Below are positions 18,608 through 31,329 of a stretch of 64,000 nt of DNA, one piece after another. How positions within the stretch are numbered: position 1 is the first letter of the stretch; each line of letters starts with the position of its first letter. The stretch spans positions 2,480,001-2,544,000 of the forward strand of contig NZ_JACCKX010000001.1 in assembly GCF_013423955.1 (NCBI RefSeq), read 5' to 3'. Origin of the DNA: Ottowia beijingensis. GTDB lineage: Bacteria > Pseudomonadota > Gammaproteobacteria > Burkholderiales > Burkholderiaceae_C. A program made the position numbers and the translations under genes. The notes beneath the pieces were generated by a model. The model was given only the letters and a program-made list of their open reading frames with translations, searched no databases and was not told where the DNA came from.

Positions 18608-18723
18608 CGCGCTGACGCCAGCGCGGCGGGTGCGGCGCTGCGTGCCCCGCCGCGAAGCACGGGCCTCCCCGGGGCCGTTCCTGGCCGCCTGCGCCACGCC
18701 TGCAGGCGGCAGAATGTCGGCCC

Positions 18724-19878
<1,155 letters not shown>

Positions 19879-19886
19879 AAATGTAG

Positions 19887-20558
19887 TCAACGTCCAGACG
19901 ACGTTCTGCCCGCACCCCCAAACACATCAACCACCGCCTGTATCTGCGCCGCCGTCACCACATCGGCGCGCCGCGTGGCGGCATCGACGCAAGTAGCGCG
20001 CAGCACCTCGGGCGGCAGGCTGGCCAGGCCGCGAAAGCCCCATTCGCGCAGCACGGCCCAGCGCTCGGGCGCGGCGGCGGCGCGCTGGCGCAGGGCGCGC
20101 GCCTGTTCGGGCGAGTAGGCCCACACGTCTTCCACTTCGCCGGTATCGCGCGCGGCCACGCGCAGGCCGGCCAGTGGCGCCCTGACCATGAAAACATGGC
20201 CTTGCGCAAGCAGGGCGGGCGCAAAGCGCTGCAAATACAAGAGCAACAGCGCGCCAATGTGGATGCCGTCGGCATCGGGGTCAAACAGCAGCATCACGCG
20301 CTCGAAGCGCGGCGCCGCCGTGGCGCTGCTGTCCACGACCGATGACCAGCCCAGCGCGCTGGCCAGTTGCGGGTACAGCGGGTAGGCCGCCACGCGCGCC
20401 GGCGTGGCGCGCCAGGCGTTCAGCGGCTTGCCCTGGCACGCCAGCACGGCCTGCGTGCGGGCGTCGCGCACGGCCGCGACGGCGCCGGCGGCGGATTCGC
20501 CTTCTACCAGGAACAGCTCGCAACCCGCCCCGTGGCGCTGGCTTTCGATCAGCGTCAT
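19887..20558 (-). CDS. Stand-alone TOPRIM protein related to type IIA topoisomerase B subunits
   Basis: A 223-residue protein that matches only the TOPRIM half of GyrB/ParE. The catalytic Glu loop is CELFLVEGESAAGAVAAVRD (family EGDSAGG), followed by CQGKPLNAW (family RGKxLN), and the metal-binding acidic triad is LLFDPDADGIHIGALLLLYL (family DADVDGxHI). It continues with LLAQGHVFMVRAPLAGLRV, the equivalent of the GHVYIAQPPLY strand. The GHKL ATPase and transducer domains are absent. All metal ligands are kept and codon use is like neighbours, so it is not obviously dead. Function unknown; it converges on ruvB. Confidence 0.75.
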   Translation of the reverse strand: MTLIESQRHGAGCELFLVEGESAAGAVAAVRDARTQAVLACQGKPLNAWRATPARVAAYPLYPQLASALGWSSVVDSSATAAPRFERVMLLFDPDADGIHIGALLLLYLQRFAPALLAQGHVFMVRAPLAGLRVAARDTGEVEDVWAYSPEQARALRQRAAAAPERWAVLREWGFRGLASLPPEVLRATCVDAATRRADVVTAAQIQAVVDVFGGAGRTSSGR

Positions 20559-20768
20559 GCCCGCTTGCGAGCGGCGCGCCAGCTCATGACGGGCGCCTCG
20601 CGGCCTCGGAGGTAGCGTTTGGCAACATTTATACGTGTGCTCTCAAAATCCTTGTGCACGCCACCGCAGCCGCGCCGCAAATGGGGGTGAAGCGCGCGCC
20701 CGTGGCGAGTTGACATCAGTCATTAGTAGTCACTCCGTGTTCAACAGCGAGTGTGTGGAGGTTGCATC

Positions 20769-21364
20769 ATGAACAAGTATCTGGCCGAACTGATCGGCAC
20801 TTTCTGGCTGGTGCTGGGCGGCTGCGGCAGCGCGGTGCTGGCGGCGGCGTTTCCGCAGCTGGGCATCGGCTTTCACAGCGTGGCGCTGGCGTTTGGCCTG
20901 ACGGTACTGACGATGGCCTACGCCATCGGCCACATCTCGGGCTGCCATTTGAACCCGGCGGTGAGCTTTGGCCTGAGGCCGGCGGCCGCTTCCGACCAAG
21001 GACCTGGTGCCTTACGTGGCGGCTCAGGTGATTGGATCTGTCGCCGGGCAAGTACTCGATGGTGTCGGTGCTGGTGTGCGAGGTGGTGATGACGGCGATG
21101 TTGCTGTTCGTCATCATGGGTTCGACACACGGCAAGGCGCCGGCCGGCTTTGCGCCGACCGCCATCGGCCTGTGCCTGACGCTGATTCACCTGGTCAGCA
21201 TTCCGGTGTCGGACACTTCGGTGAACCCGGCGCGCTCGACCGGCGTGGCGCTGTTTGCGCAGACCGGCGCGCTAAGTTAGTTGTGGCTGTTCTGGGTGGC
21301 GCCGATTGTGGGCGGCATGACCGGCGCGGTGGTCTACAAGGCGGTGGTCGGCGATCGCGACTGA
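20769..21364 (+). pseudogene. aqpZ: Decayed aquaporin Z
   Basis: The start [20 protein letters not shown] and the first NPA motif ([12 protein letters not shown]) are intact, and the second ([13 protein letters not shown]) is present in another frame. Damage: frame loss at about 20973-20996 around the expected W-A-G-G-R-F-P-T-K; a missing stretch of about 30 residues between QVIGSVAG and [10 protein letters not shown], which removes TM helix 4 material; and an in-frame TAG at 21278-21280 before LWLFWVAPIVGGMTGAVV. Unlike the other broken genes, this combination cannot be repaired by single bases, so the water channel is truly lost. GGAGG precedes the ATG. Confidence 0.85.
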
Positions 21365-21386
21365 ACACGCCGCATCGGCCCACTGC

Positions 21387-21430
21387 AAATCGCCATCACC
21401 GCCAGTCAGTGGCGGCGATTTGCTATTTTT
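21387..21430 (+). terminator. Terminator after aqpZ
   Basis: AAATCG...CCGCC pairs with GGCGG-CGATTT around AGTCAGT, with a small bulge, and is followed by GCTATTTTT. It is located 23 bases past the aqpZ stop. Confidence 0.65.
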
Positions 21431-21470
21431 AGCATAGCTTTTGCGCTTGTCCTGCAAGCGCCAAGGCCCG
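21424..21470. repeat. GATAGCTG dispersed repeat, short form
   Basis: AGCATAGCTTTTGCGCTTG then CAAGCGCCAAGGCCCG. It lies at the convergent junction of aqpZ and the AhpD-like gene. Confidence 0.65.
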
Positions 21471-21477
21471 AAAAGAC

Positions 21478-22035
21478 TTACAAACCCGGCTGCGCCTCGG
21501 GCCTGACGCCCAGCGCCACCAGAAAGCGCGCCACCATGTTGTAGGTGGCGATGGCGGCGGTGAGCTCGACCAGTTGCGTGGTGTCGAAGTGCGCCTTGAG
21601 CGCATCGAACAGCGCGTCTTCGACCTGCACGTCGCGCGTCATCTGCGCGGCGTAGCGAATCACCAGTTGCTCGATCTCGCCCAGCGCTGCATCGGCGGCG
21701 CTGCGCCGCGCATCGCCGGCGACGACGCGATCCAGCGCATCCAGCTCAGCCTGCGTGCCGCCGGCGGCCAGGAAGTCCGGCGCGTGGTGGTGGTATTCGT
21801 ACAGCGCGCCGGTCAGCAGCGCCACGGTGCAGATCGCCAGCTCGCGCAGCCGCGGGCTGGTGGGCAGCTCGGTGCGCACGGCCTTCAGGTAGGTGTTCCA
21901 GCCGCGCGCCAGGGGCTCGCTCCACAGCAGCGCCTTGTCCAGGTTGATGAGCTGGCCGCCGCGGCGCGCCAGGATGGCGTCGACCAGTTCGGCGGGCTGG
22001 GGCTTGGCTTCGGGGGTCCAGTCGGGGATGCGCAT
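21478..22035 (-). CDS. Carboxymuconolactone decarboxylase / AhpD-like protein
   Basis: A 185-residue all-helical protein of the CMD/AhpD superfamily. The helix pair LRELAICTVALLTGALYEYH (about residues 71-90) carries a single Cys where peroxidase members have CxxC, and EYHHHAPDFLAAGGTQAELD follows, matching the family HxxxA...G pattern. Without the CxxC it is unlikely to be a thiol peroxidase; many such homologues are lyases or have no known role. It is monocistronic and divergent from the exporter operon. Confidence 0.82.
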   Translation of the reverse strand: MRIPDWTPEAKPQPAELVDAILARRGGQLINLDKALLWSEPLARGWNTYLKAVRTELPTSPRLRELAICTVALLTGALYEYHHHAPDFLAAGGTQAELDALDRVVAGDARRSAADAALGEIEQLVIRYAAQMTRDVQVEDALFDALKAHFDTTQLVELTAAIATYNMVARFLVALGVRPEAQPGL

Positions 22036-22154
22036 GGTTGGGTCTCGGCGGCTGATGAAGGGTGCGGCAAGCATATGCGGATAATCCTTCGCATGTCCGG
22101 TTCGCGGGGTTTGTCCTGTTCCCATTGCATCCCGCGCGCGCCGAGGTGCGTGGC

Positions 22155-23446
22155 ATGAAGCGCTGGCGGCCCGCCCTGTGGGCTTTGGTGGTGCTGCACA
22201 TCGTGGGGCAGCGGCGGCCGCATGGCGGCTGCAGGCGCCACAGGTGGATGTGGTGACGCTCGGCACCGCCCCGCTGGTGCGCACCCTGCAGTTCTCGGCC
22301 CGCGTGGCCACCACCTCGCGCGTCAGCGTGGGTGCCACGCTCACCGGCCGCGTGGCCGACGTGGCCGTGCGCGAGGGCGATGCCGTGCGCCAGGGCGACG
22401 TGCTGCTGCGCCTGGAGACCGACGAAGCCCAGGCCGCGCTGGCCCAGGCCCAGGCCAACGCCCAGCAGGCGCAGGCACGCCTGGCGGGCCTGCGCGGCGC
22501 CGGGCGCACCCAGGCGCAGGCGCAGCTCGCCCAGGCCGACGCCACGCTGCGCGCCGCCGCGCGCGAGCTGGCGCGCACCCAGCAGCTGGTGGCCAGCGGC
22601 TTCATCAGCGAGGCGCGGCTGGACGACGCGCGCCGCGCCGTGGCGGTGGCGCGCGCCCAGCGCGACGGTGCCGGCGCCCAGGCGCAGGCCGTGGGCGAGC
22701 GCGGCGCCGAGCTGGCGCAGGCCGAGGCCCAGCTGCAGCAGGCCCGCGCCGCCGTGCAGGCCGCGCAGGCGCGCCTGGCGCAGACGGTGGTGCACGCGCC
22801 CACCGACGGCCGCGTGCTGCTGCGCAAGGTGGAGCCGGGGCAGATCGTGCAGCCCGGCAGCGCGCTGCTGAGCCTGGCGCTGGCCGGCCCGACCGAGCTG
22901 GTGGCCCAGGTGGACGAACGCTTTCTCGACCAGCTGCAGCCCGGCCAGGCCGCCAGCGTGGTGGCCGATGCCTTTCCGGCCCAGCCCTTTGCCGCGCAGC
23001 TGCGCAGCCTGGCGCCGGCGGTGGATGCGCAGCGCGGCTCGGTCGAGGTCAAGCTGGCGCCGCGGCAGGCGCCGCCGGATTTCCTGCGCGAGGACATGAC
23101 GCTGTCGGTGGAGGTGCGCACCGGCGAGCGCCCTGCCGCGCTGGCGCTGCCGCTCACCGCGCTGCGCAGTCCCGCGCCGGGTGCGGCGCCGGGCGCGCCC
23201 GACAGCGTGTGGGTGCTGGGCGATGGCCGCGTGCAGGCGCGCCCGGTGCGCCTGGGCCTGCGCACGCTGGAGGCGGCCGAGGTGCTGGACGGCCTGGCCG
23301 AAGGCACTGCCGTGATCGTTGGCAGCGCGCCCGCGCCGGGGCAGCGTGCCCGGCCGCGCGCCATCGACTGGCACCCCGGCACGGCGCATGACTTCGGCAC
23401 GCGCAGCGACGCCGGCGCCACCCTGACCAACGCCAAGGGGCGCTGA
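22155..23446 (+). CDS. Periplasmic adaptor of an ABC exporter, HlyD/MacA type (frameshifted)
   Basis: About 430 residues. ATG 22155 gives MKRWRPALWALVVLHIVG, a membrane anchor; one G lost near 22205-22208 shifts the frame, after which ...AWRLQAPQVDVVTLGTAPL continues. The lipoyl halves are VGATLTGRVADVAVREGDAV and TVVHAPTDGRVLLRKVEPGQ, separated by a long Ala/Gln-rich coiled-coil hairpin (about residues 105-215). A beta-barrel and membrane-proximal domain follow. It starts a three-gene operon with the permease and ATPase downstream (6-base gap, then overlap), typical of DevBCA or MacAB-type exporters. Substrate unknown. Confidence 0.86.
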
Positions 23447-23452
23447 CGGGCC

Positions 23453-25419
<1,967 letters not shown>

Positions 25420-25428
25420 TCCGGCCCC

Positions 25429-26358
25429 ATGCGCATTCGCTTTACCAAGATGCAGGGCGCGGGCAACGATTTCGTGGTGCTCGACGAGACGCAGGGCCGG
25501 CTGGGCCTGGGCGCGGCGCAGTACCGTTTTCTGGCCGACCGCCACTTCGGCGTCGGGGCCGACCAGATCCTCAGCGTGCGCCCGGCGCCGTCGCCCGAGG
25601 TGGACTTCGAGTACGTGATCCACAACGCCGACGGCGGCGAGGTGGAGCACTGCGGCAACGGCGCGCGCTGCTTCGTGCGCTACGTGCGCGAGCGTGGCCT
25701 GACCGAGAAGCGCACGGTGCGGGTGCAGGTGCAGCGCGGCGTGATCGAGCTGACCGAGGCCGACGACGGCCGTGTGCGCGTCGACATGGGCGCGCCGGTG
25801 TTCGCGCTGGACCAGGTGCCGTTCGACCCGACGGGCCTGACGCCGGTGCCGGCCGGTGCCACGCCCGATCACCGGTGGCAGCTGTGGTCGCTGGATTTGC
25901 AGCCAAATCAGGCTTCAGCGCCCGCCAGTCAAGCGCAGGAAGCTATGGTTAATGTAGCAATCCTGTCCATGGGCAACCCGCACGCGGTGCAGCTGGTGGG
26001 CGATGTGGACACGGCGCCGGTGCTCGACCACGGCCCGCTGATCGAGCGGCACCCCGCGTTCCCCAACCGCGTCAACGCGGGCTTCCTGCAGATCGTCGAC
26101 CGCGGTCACGTGCGCCTGCGCGTGTACGAGCGCGGCGCTGGCGAGACGCTGGCCTGCGGTACCGGCGCCTGCGCGGCGGTGGTGGCGGGCATCCGGATCG
26201 GCCTGCTCGATCACCGCGTCGACGTGCAGGCGCGCGGCGGGCAGCTCACCATCGAATGGGCCGGCGGCATGCAGGATCATGTGTTCATGACCGGCCCCGC
26301 CACCACCGTGTTCGAGGGCAGCATCGAGCTGCCCGACTCTCTTTCCAACCCGGCCTGA
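25429..26358 (+). CDS. dapF: Diaminopimelate epimerase
   Basis: A 309-residue enzyme converting LL-DAP to meso-DAP, for lysine and peptidoglycan. Both catalytic Cys motifs are intact: HCGNGARCF (about residues 74-82) and [13 protein letters not shown] (about 242-254). E. coli DapF has 274 residues; part of the excess here is an in-frame insert at about 159-177 ([19 protein letters not shown]), a translated GATAGCTG repeat lying between the two domains just before the conserved SMGNPHAV. The active sites are on either side, so activity is plausible. It supplies the meso-DAP used by MurE in the dcw cluster. Confidence 0.96.
   Translation: MRIRFTKMQGAGNDFVVLDETQGRLGLGAAQYRFLADRHFGVGADQILSVRPAPSPEVDFEYVIHNADGGEVEHCGNGARCFVRYVRERGLTEKRTVRVQVQRGVIELTEADDGRVRVDMGAPVFALDQVPFDPTGLTPVPAGATPDHRWQLWSLDLQPNQASAPASQAQEAMVNVAILSMGNPHAVQLVGDVDTAPVLDHGPLIERHPAFPNRVNAGFLQIVDRGHVRLRVYERGAGETLACGTGACAAVVAGIRIGLLDHRVDVQARGGQLTIEWAGGMQDHVFMTGPATTVFEGSIELPDSLSNPA
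25905..25960. repeat. GATAGCTG dispersed repeat inside dapF
   Basis: GCCAAATCAGGCTTCAGCGCC followed by AAGCGCAGGAAGCTATGGT, the reverse orientation of the short form. It is open in the dapF frame and encodes [13 protein letters not shown], nearly the same peptide as the rlmJ copy. Confidence 0.85.
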
Positions 26359-26375
26359 ACGCCGGCAGAACCACC

Positions 26376-27050
26376 ATGCAGACCCACCCCATCACCGAAG
26401 AAGACATCGCCCAGTTCCTGATCCACACGCCGGATTTCTTCGAGCGCCATGCCGACCTGCTGGGCGCCGTGCAGCTCACCAGCCCGCACGGCGGCCGTGC
26501 CGTGAGCCTGCAGGAGCGCCAGGCCGAGATGCTGCGCGAGAAGATCAAGGTGCTGGAGCTGCGCCTGATGGAGATGATGCGCCACGGCAACGAGAACATG
26601 CTGATCGCCGACAAGCTGCTGCGCTGGTCGCGCCAGCTGTTCATGGTGGCGCGCCCGGTCGATTTGCCGGCCGTGCTGGTGAGCGAGATGAAGGCGCAGT
26701 TCAGCGTGCCGCAGGCGGCGCTGAAGCTGTGGGACGTGGCCGAGGTGTACGCCGGCGAGCCCTTTGCGCAGGGTGCCAGCGACGACGTGAAAAGCCTGGC
26801 CTCGTCGCTCACGGCGCCGTACTGCGGCGTCAACGCCGGCTTCGATTCGGTGCAGTGGCTGGACGACCCGGAGGCCGCCGCCTCGCTGGCGCTGATCCCG
26901 CTGCGTGCGGGCGCCACCCAGCCGGCCTTCGGCCTGCTGGTGCTGGCCTCGCCCGACAGCCAGCGCTACCAGGCCGGCATGGCCACCGACTTCCTCGAGC
27001 GCATCGCCGAACTGGCCAGCGCGGCGCTGTCGCGGGTGCGGGATACCTGA
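26376..27050 (+). CDS. DUF484 family protein
   Basis: A 224-residue protein of the DUF484 family, whose members sit beside dapF and xerC in many proteobacteria, exactly as here. The N-terminal part (EEDIAQFLIHTPDFFERHAD, about residues 8-27) and SLQERQAEMLREKIKVLELR (about 48-67) are conserved and helical; the rest resembles a GAF fold. No catalytic residues are visible. Its role in the dapF-xerC operon is not established. Confidence 0.93.
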   Translation: MQTHPITEEDIAQFLIHTPDFFERHADLLGAVQLTSPHGGRAVSLQERQAEMLREKIKVLELRLMEMMRHGNENMLIADKLLRWSRQLFMVARPVDLPAVLVSEMKAQFSVPQAALKLWDVAEVYAGEPFAQGASDDVKSLASSLTAPYCGVNAGFDSVQWLDDPEAAASLALIPLRAGATQPAFGLLVLASPDSQRYQAGMATDFLERIAELASAALSRVRDT

Positions 27051-27053
27051 CGG

Positions 27054-27113
27054 GTTTTCAAGCCAAATCGGCCTTTGGCGCCCATGCAGCAAGCGCAAGC
27101 AGCTATTGAATGC
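27054..27113. repeat. GATAGCTG dispersed repeat
   Basis: TTTTCAAGCCAAATCGGCC, then AAGCGCAAGCAGCTATTGA. It lies in the 70-base gap between the DUF484 gene and xerC, directly abutting the xerC start. Confidence 0.8.
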
Positions 27114-27121
27114 ATAGCGAC

Positions 27122-28088
27122 ATGAGTGCCGATGCCGCCCCGATCTCCGCTGCCGATGCGGCGCTGGTCGAGCGCTACCTGGAGCACGTGCGCGTTGAAA
27201 AGCGCCTGGCCGAGCGCACGCTCGCGCTCTACAGCCTGGACCTCGAAAAACTCGCCCAGTTCGCCGCCCAGTCCGGTGTGGCGCTCACCACGGTCGGCAA
27301 CCACCACGTGCGCCGCTGGGTGGCGCAGATGCACGCCGGCGGGCGCAGCGGGCGCGGCATCGCGCTCATCCTCTCGGGCTGGCGCGGCTTCTACGCCTGG
27401 CTGGGGCGCGAAGGCCTGATCAGCGCCAACCCGGTGCAGGACGTGCGCGCGCCCAAGCAGCCGCGCCCCTGCCCAAGGCGCTGGGCGTGGACGAGGCGGT
27501 GCAGCTGGCCGACCACGCCGACGAGGCCGACGACCCCTGGCTCGACGCGCGCGACGCCGCCATGGTGGAACTGCTGTACGGCGGTGGCCTGCGCGTGGGG
27601 AGTTGATCGGGCTGGACGTGGCGCCCAGCGACGCCGCCCTGCGCGCCGGCCGCGGCTGGCTCGACCTGCAGAGCGCCGAGGTGCAGGTCCATGGCAAGGG
27701 CGACAAGCGGCGCACGGTGCCGGTGGGGCGCGGCGCGCTGCAAGCCTTGCAGCAGTGGCTGGCGGTGCGCGATCAGGTGCCTGCGCAACCGCAGGCCGCG
27801 CAGGCGCTGTTCATCGGCCGCCGCGGCACGCGGCTGACGGCGCAGTCGGTATGGCAGCGCCTGAAGCGCCGCAGCCTGCGCGCCGGGCTGGCCACGCCGG
27901 TGCACCCGCACATGCTGCGCCACTCGTTCGCCAGCCACGTGCTGCAGTCCAGCGGCGACCTGCGCGCGGTGCAGGAGCTGCTGGGCCACGCCAACATCGG
28001 CACCACGCAGGTGTATACGCGGCTCGACTTCCAGCACCTGGCCAAGGCCTACGACGCGGCGCACCCGCGTGCGCGGCGCAAGGGCTGA
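27122..28088 (+). CDS. xerC: Tyrosine recombinase XerC (two frameshifts)
   Basis: Chromosome-dimer resolvase that acts with XerD at dif. The N-terminal core-binding domain ([20 protein letters not shown]) and catalytic residues are present: Arg in [42 protein letters not shown] with the Tyr nucleophile. Two lost bases, near 27466 and 27598, throw the middle section ([20 protein letters not shown]) into another frame; both lie in short C or G runs. The ATG 27122 gives [15 protein letters not shown]; an in-frame ATG 12 bases upstream is possible. It is convergent with the GGDEF gene, stops 6 bases apart. Confidence 0.92.
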
Positions 28089-28093
28089 GTCGC

Positions 28094-29833
28094 CTACTGG
28101 CAGCGGAACAGCAGCCGGTTGTCGCCGGGCGCCACGGTGTCCAGCATCAGGGCCAGCTTGTCGAGCATCAGGTCGGGCTGGCGGCCGTCGCGCGGCATCA
28201 CGCCCAGGGCCATGCGCAGCCTGGGCCGCCAGCCCTCGGGGCGGCCGCTGATGGGCCGCAGGCAATGGGCCAGCACGCGCTGCGCCTGGTCCTCGATGGC
28301 TTCCTGCGTCACCGGCCCCTCGATCAGCATGATGAAGCGGCGGTTGCTCAGGCGCCCGACGGTGTCGATCTCGCGCATCACGTGCAGCAGCCGGTTGGCC
28401 AGCCGCAGCGGAATTTCCTGGTCGACCCGGCGGCCGTACAGCTGGCGCAGCTCGCCCAGGTTGACCAGGTCGATCAGCAGCACCGCGATCTGGTGCTCCT
28501 GCCGCTGCGCGCGCGCGGTCATGCGGCGCAGGCGCTCCATCACCACGGCCGGGGTCGACAGGCCGGTGGCGGGGTCGACCCGGTCGAGGCCGCGCAGGCG
28601 CTGCGCCGTCAGGCTGCGGTCACGCCCGCGCACCAGCAGCGTCGTCATCAGAATGCCCAGTTGCAGGGCCGCGCCGCCCAGCAGCACGAAGCGCATCAGC
28701 AGGCCCACCGGCGCCAGCTGGAACATGCGCAGGATGTAGGGCGAGGCGGGTGCCGCCAGGCACACCATGCCCGCCAGGACGGCTGGCGCGTAACGGTCGC
28801 CGTGCCCGATGGCCCAGGCGGGCACGCCGATACCGAGCAGCAGCGCGACGATGGCATACACGCCCACGGTTTCGTCGGTCCAGGTGGCTGGCAGCCACGG
28901 CATGGCCAGGGCCAGCAGCACGGCGGCGGCCACGGCGGCGGACGCCCACAGGAACAAGCGCCTGGAGCGCAGGTGCAGGTCGGTGGCTGCCACCACGAAA
29001 GCCAGCGCAGCCCCCAGCGTGAGCAGCGGCAGGACCGTGGCCGCGTGGTGGTTCCACGCGGCGTGCCTTGGCCACAGCACCAGGCCTGCAAAGCCGGAGA
29101 GCGATGCCGCCGACAGGGCTGTCAGCAGCGTGAACAGGGCGTAGAGGACGAAGGCCAGGTCGCGACCGCGCCAGGCGCTGCTCAGCGCCACCAGCACGGC
29201 CAGCGCGGCGATGCCGAAGTACACGCCCAGGCCGACCGACACGTTGCGCTCGCGGCGCAGCAGCTGACGCTCCTCGGTCACCAGCACCGGCACCGAGGTC
29301 GGGTTGGCGTGGCCGATCCGCAGCAGGTGGACGACCGGCGCATCGGCCTTGGGCCGCAGTTGCAGCAGCGGCTGGCGGTGTGGCAGCGGCCATTCGGCCA
29401 CGGACAGGGCGTCGCCCGCATCCTGCTGCGTCCAGCGGCCGTCGTCGGCCTGGATGAACAGGGTGGCGCGGTCCAGGTTGGCGTAGGGGATTTCGAGGTA
29501 CCAGTGCCAATGGGTCGACCCGATGGGCGCGGTGCGAAAGCGAATCCACACCATGTCGGCCAGGGTGTGCAGGGGAAAGATGTGGTCCGACCGCGTGGCT
29601 TGCCAGGCCGTGTCGGGCAAGCGCATTACCTCGTCGGGGGTGGCGCGTCCCGTGTGGTCGATCCAGTACTGTCCATCGGGGCCCAGGCGGCGCGCCTGCT
29701 CGGGGTGCGGGTCCAGCGTCAGCAGGGGCTGCGCCTGGGCCGCCGGCCAGCACAGCAGCAGCAGCAGCAGCGGGATGGCCCAGGCCAGCCCGGGCCAGGT
29801 TCGGAGGCTGTGGATGAGCGCGGGACGGGGCAT
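28094..29833 (-). CDS. 7TMR-DISM receptor with degenerate GGDEF domain
   Basis: A 579-residue membrane receptor. Signal peptide (about 1-35), periplasmic DISMED2-like domain (about 45-190, with GQYWIDHTGRATPDEVMRLP and VWIRFRTAP), then seven hydrophobic helices (about 205-395) and a C-terminal GGDEF-type domain beginning LDRVDPATGLSTPAVVMERL. At the position of GGDEF it reads RLSNRRFIMLIEG, so both glycines and the catalytic acid are lost. It therefore should not make c-di-GMP and may act as a nucleotide sensor or a protein-binding module. Possible partners are not in the window. Confidence 0.85.
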   Translation of the reverse strand: MPRPALIHSLRTWPGLAWAIPLLLLLLCWPAAQAQPLLTLDPHPEQARRLGPDGQYWIDHTGRATPDEVMRLPDTAWQATRSDHIFPLHTLADMVWIRFRTAPIGSTHWHWYLEIPYANLDRATLFIQADDGRWTQQDAGDALSVAEWPLPHRQPLLQLRPKADAPVVHLLRIGHANPTSVPVLVTEERQLLRRERNVSVGLGVYFGIAALAVLVALSSAWRGRDLAFVLYALFTLLTALSAASLSGFAGLVLWPRHAAWNHHAATVLPLLTLGAALAFVVAATDLHLRSRRLFLWASAAVAAAVLLALAMPWLPATWTDETVGVYAIVALLLGIGVPAWAIGHGDRYAPAVLAGMVCLAAPASPYILRMFQLAPVGLLMRFVLLGGAALQLGILMTTLLVRGRDRSLTAQRLRGLDRVDPATGLSTPAVVMERLRRMTARAQRQEHQIAVLLIDLVNLGELRQLYGRRVDQEIPLRLANRLLHVMREIDTVGRLSNRRFIMLIEGPVTQEAIEDQAQRVLAHCLRPISGRPEGWRPRLRMALGVMPRDGRQPDLMLDKLALMLDTVAPGDNRLLFRCQ

Positions 29834-30051
29834 TGGGCGGGACAGGCAGCGGGTTAACCCTCAAGTCAATCACAACTGCTTACGGTCGCGCGGCCATCGG
29901 GTGTGCACGATTTCACGGAAACCGGGCTGGTCTGCCGTGGCGGCGCGGTGCATGGGCCGGCGGGACAGGCGGCGGGCGCGGGACTACACTGCGCTGTTTC
30001 AGTCCTTTGTGCGCGTGCTGCCGGCTGGCGGCCGCGACGCCACGCTACGCC

Positions 30052-31122
30052 ATGTCCCTGATTCCCGCCACCATCCTTACCGGCTTCCTCGGCTCGGGCA
30101 AGACCACGCTGCTCAAGCGCGTGCTGACCGAGGCGCACGGCCAGAAGATCGCCGTGATCGAGAACGAATTCGGCGAAGAAAACATCGACAACGAGATCCT
30201 GGTCGCCGACGAGCAGGAGCAGATCATCCAGATGAGCAACGGCTGCATCTGCTGCACCATCCGTGAAGACCTGCGCTCCACCCTGAGCGATCTGGCCGCG
30301 AGAAAGCGCAAGGGCGAGCTCGATTTCGAGCGGGTGGTGATCGAGACCACGGGCCTGGCCGACCCCGGCCCGGTGGCGCAGACCTTCTTCATGGACGACG
30401 AGATCGCCGAGGCCTATCTGCTGGACGCCATCGTCACGCTGGTGGATGCCAAGCATGCGGCGCAGCAGTTGAACGACCGGGTGGAAGCGCAGCGCCAGGT
30501 GGGTTTTGCCGACCAGATCTTCATCAGCAAGGCCGACCTGGTGGATGCCGGGGAACTGGATGCGCTGCAGCACCGCCTGAAGCACATGAACCCGCGCGCG
30601 CCGCAGAAGGTGGTGCATTTCGGCGAGGTGCCGCTCAAGGAGGTGTTCGACCTGCGCGGCTTCAACCTGAACGCCAAGCTCGACGTGGACCCGGAGTTCC
30701 TGGCGGCCGAGTCGCACGACCACCATCACCACGACCATCACCACGACCATGACCACGATGGCGAGCACTGCGACCATCCGTCGCACCAGCACGGTCATGG
30801 CCACGGCCACCATCACCACCATGACGACGACGTCAAGAGCTTCGTCTTCCGCAGCGACCGCGCCTTCGATCCGGCCAAGCTGGAGGACTTCCTCGGTGCC
30901 ATCGTCAATATCTACGGCCCGCGCATGCTGCGCTACAAGGGCGTGCTGTGGATGAAGGGCACCGAGCGCAAGGTGGTGTTCCAGGGCGTGCACCAGCTGA
31001 TGGGCAGCGATCTGGGGCCGGCGTGGAAAGAAGGCGAGCAGCGCACCAGCAAGATGGTGTTCATCGGCATCGACCTGCCTCGGGACATCCTGACGCAGGG
31101 GCTGGAGCAGTGCCTGGTCTGA
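30052..31122 (+). CDS. COG0523 (CobW/ZNG1-like) GTPase with His-rich region
   Basis: A 356-residue G3E-family metallochaperone-type GTPase. Walker A is TGFLGSGKTTLLK (about residues 9-21), the metal motif is NGCICCTIREDL (about 63-74), and the specificity loop reads ISKADLVD. A linker of about 40 residues is almost all His and Asp (about 223-265), a likely Zn or Co store, followed by the CobW C-terminal domain with FQGVHQLMGSDLGPAW. ATG 30052 is chosen as it gives MSLIPATILTGFLG. dksA follows downstream. Substrate metalloprotein unknown. Confidence 0.92.
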   Translation: MSLIPATILTGFLGSGKTTLLKRVLTEAHGQKIAVIENEFGEENIDNEILVADEQEQIIQMSNGCICCTIREDLRSTLSDLAARKRKGELDFERVVIETTGLADPGPVAQTFFMDDEIAEAYLLDAIVTLVDAKHAAQQLNDRVEAQRQVGFADQIFISKADLVDAGELDALQHRLKHMNPRAPQKVVHFGEVPLKEVFDLRGFNLNAKLDVDPEFLAAESHDHHHHDHHHDHDHDGEHCDHPSHQHGHGHGHHHHHDDDVKSFVFRSDRAFDPAKLEDFLGAIVNIYGPRMLRYKGVLWMKGTERKVVFQGVHQLMGSDLGPAWKEGEQRTSKMVFIGIDLPRDILTQGLEQCLV

Positions 31123-31329
31123 AGCACGCCGGTGCGCCCAAATCTCCAGAACAGCCTGCAGATTAATCATTTTTCATGAAAACCGGCTGAACCAGTGCGT
31201 TTGTAAAGGCCAAATGGCCGCAGCCGCGTTCCGGTGGCTACAATCGCCGCCTTTGCACAGGCCGCACCCCATTCAGGAGCGGCCTGGTCCAGCCGCCCAA
31301 GAAGGTCCAACAATAAGGGCGCTCATCGG

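Noticed and set aside
29834-30051. Zur box upstream of the COG0523 gene
   Set aside because: No palindrome resembling the Zur consensus was found in the 218-base divergent spacer.
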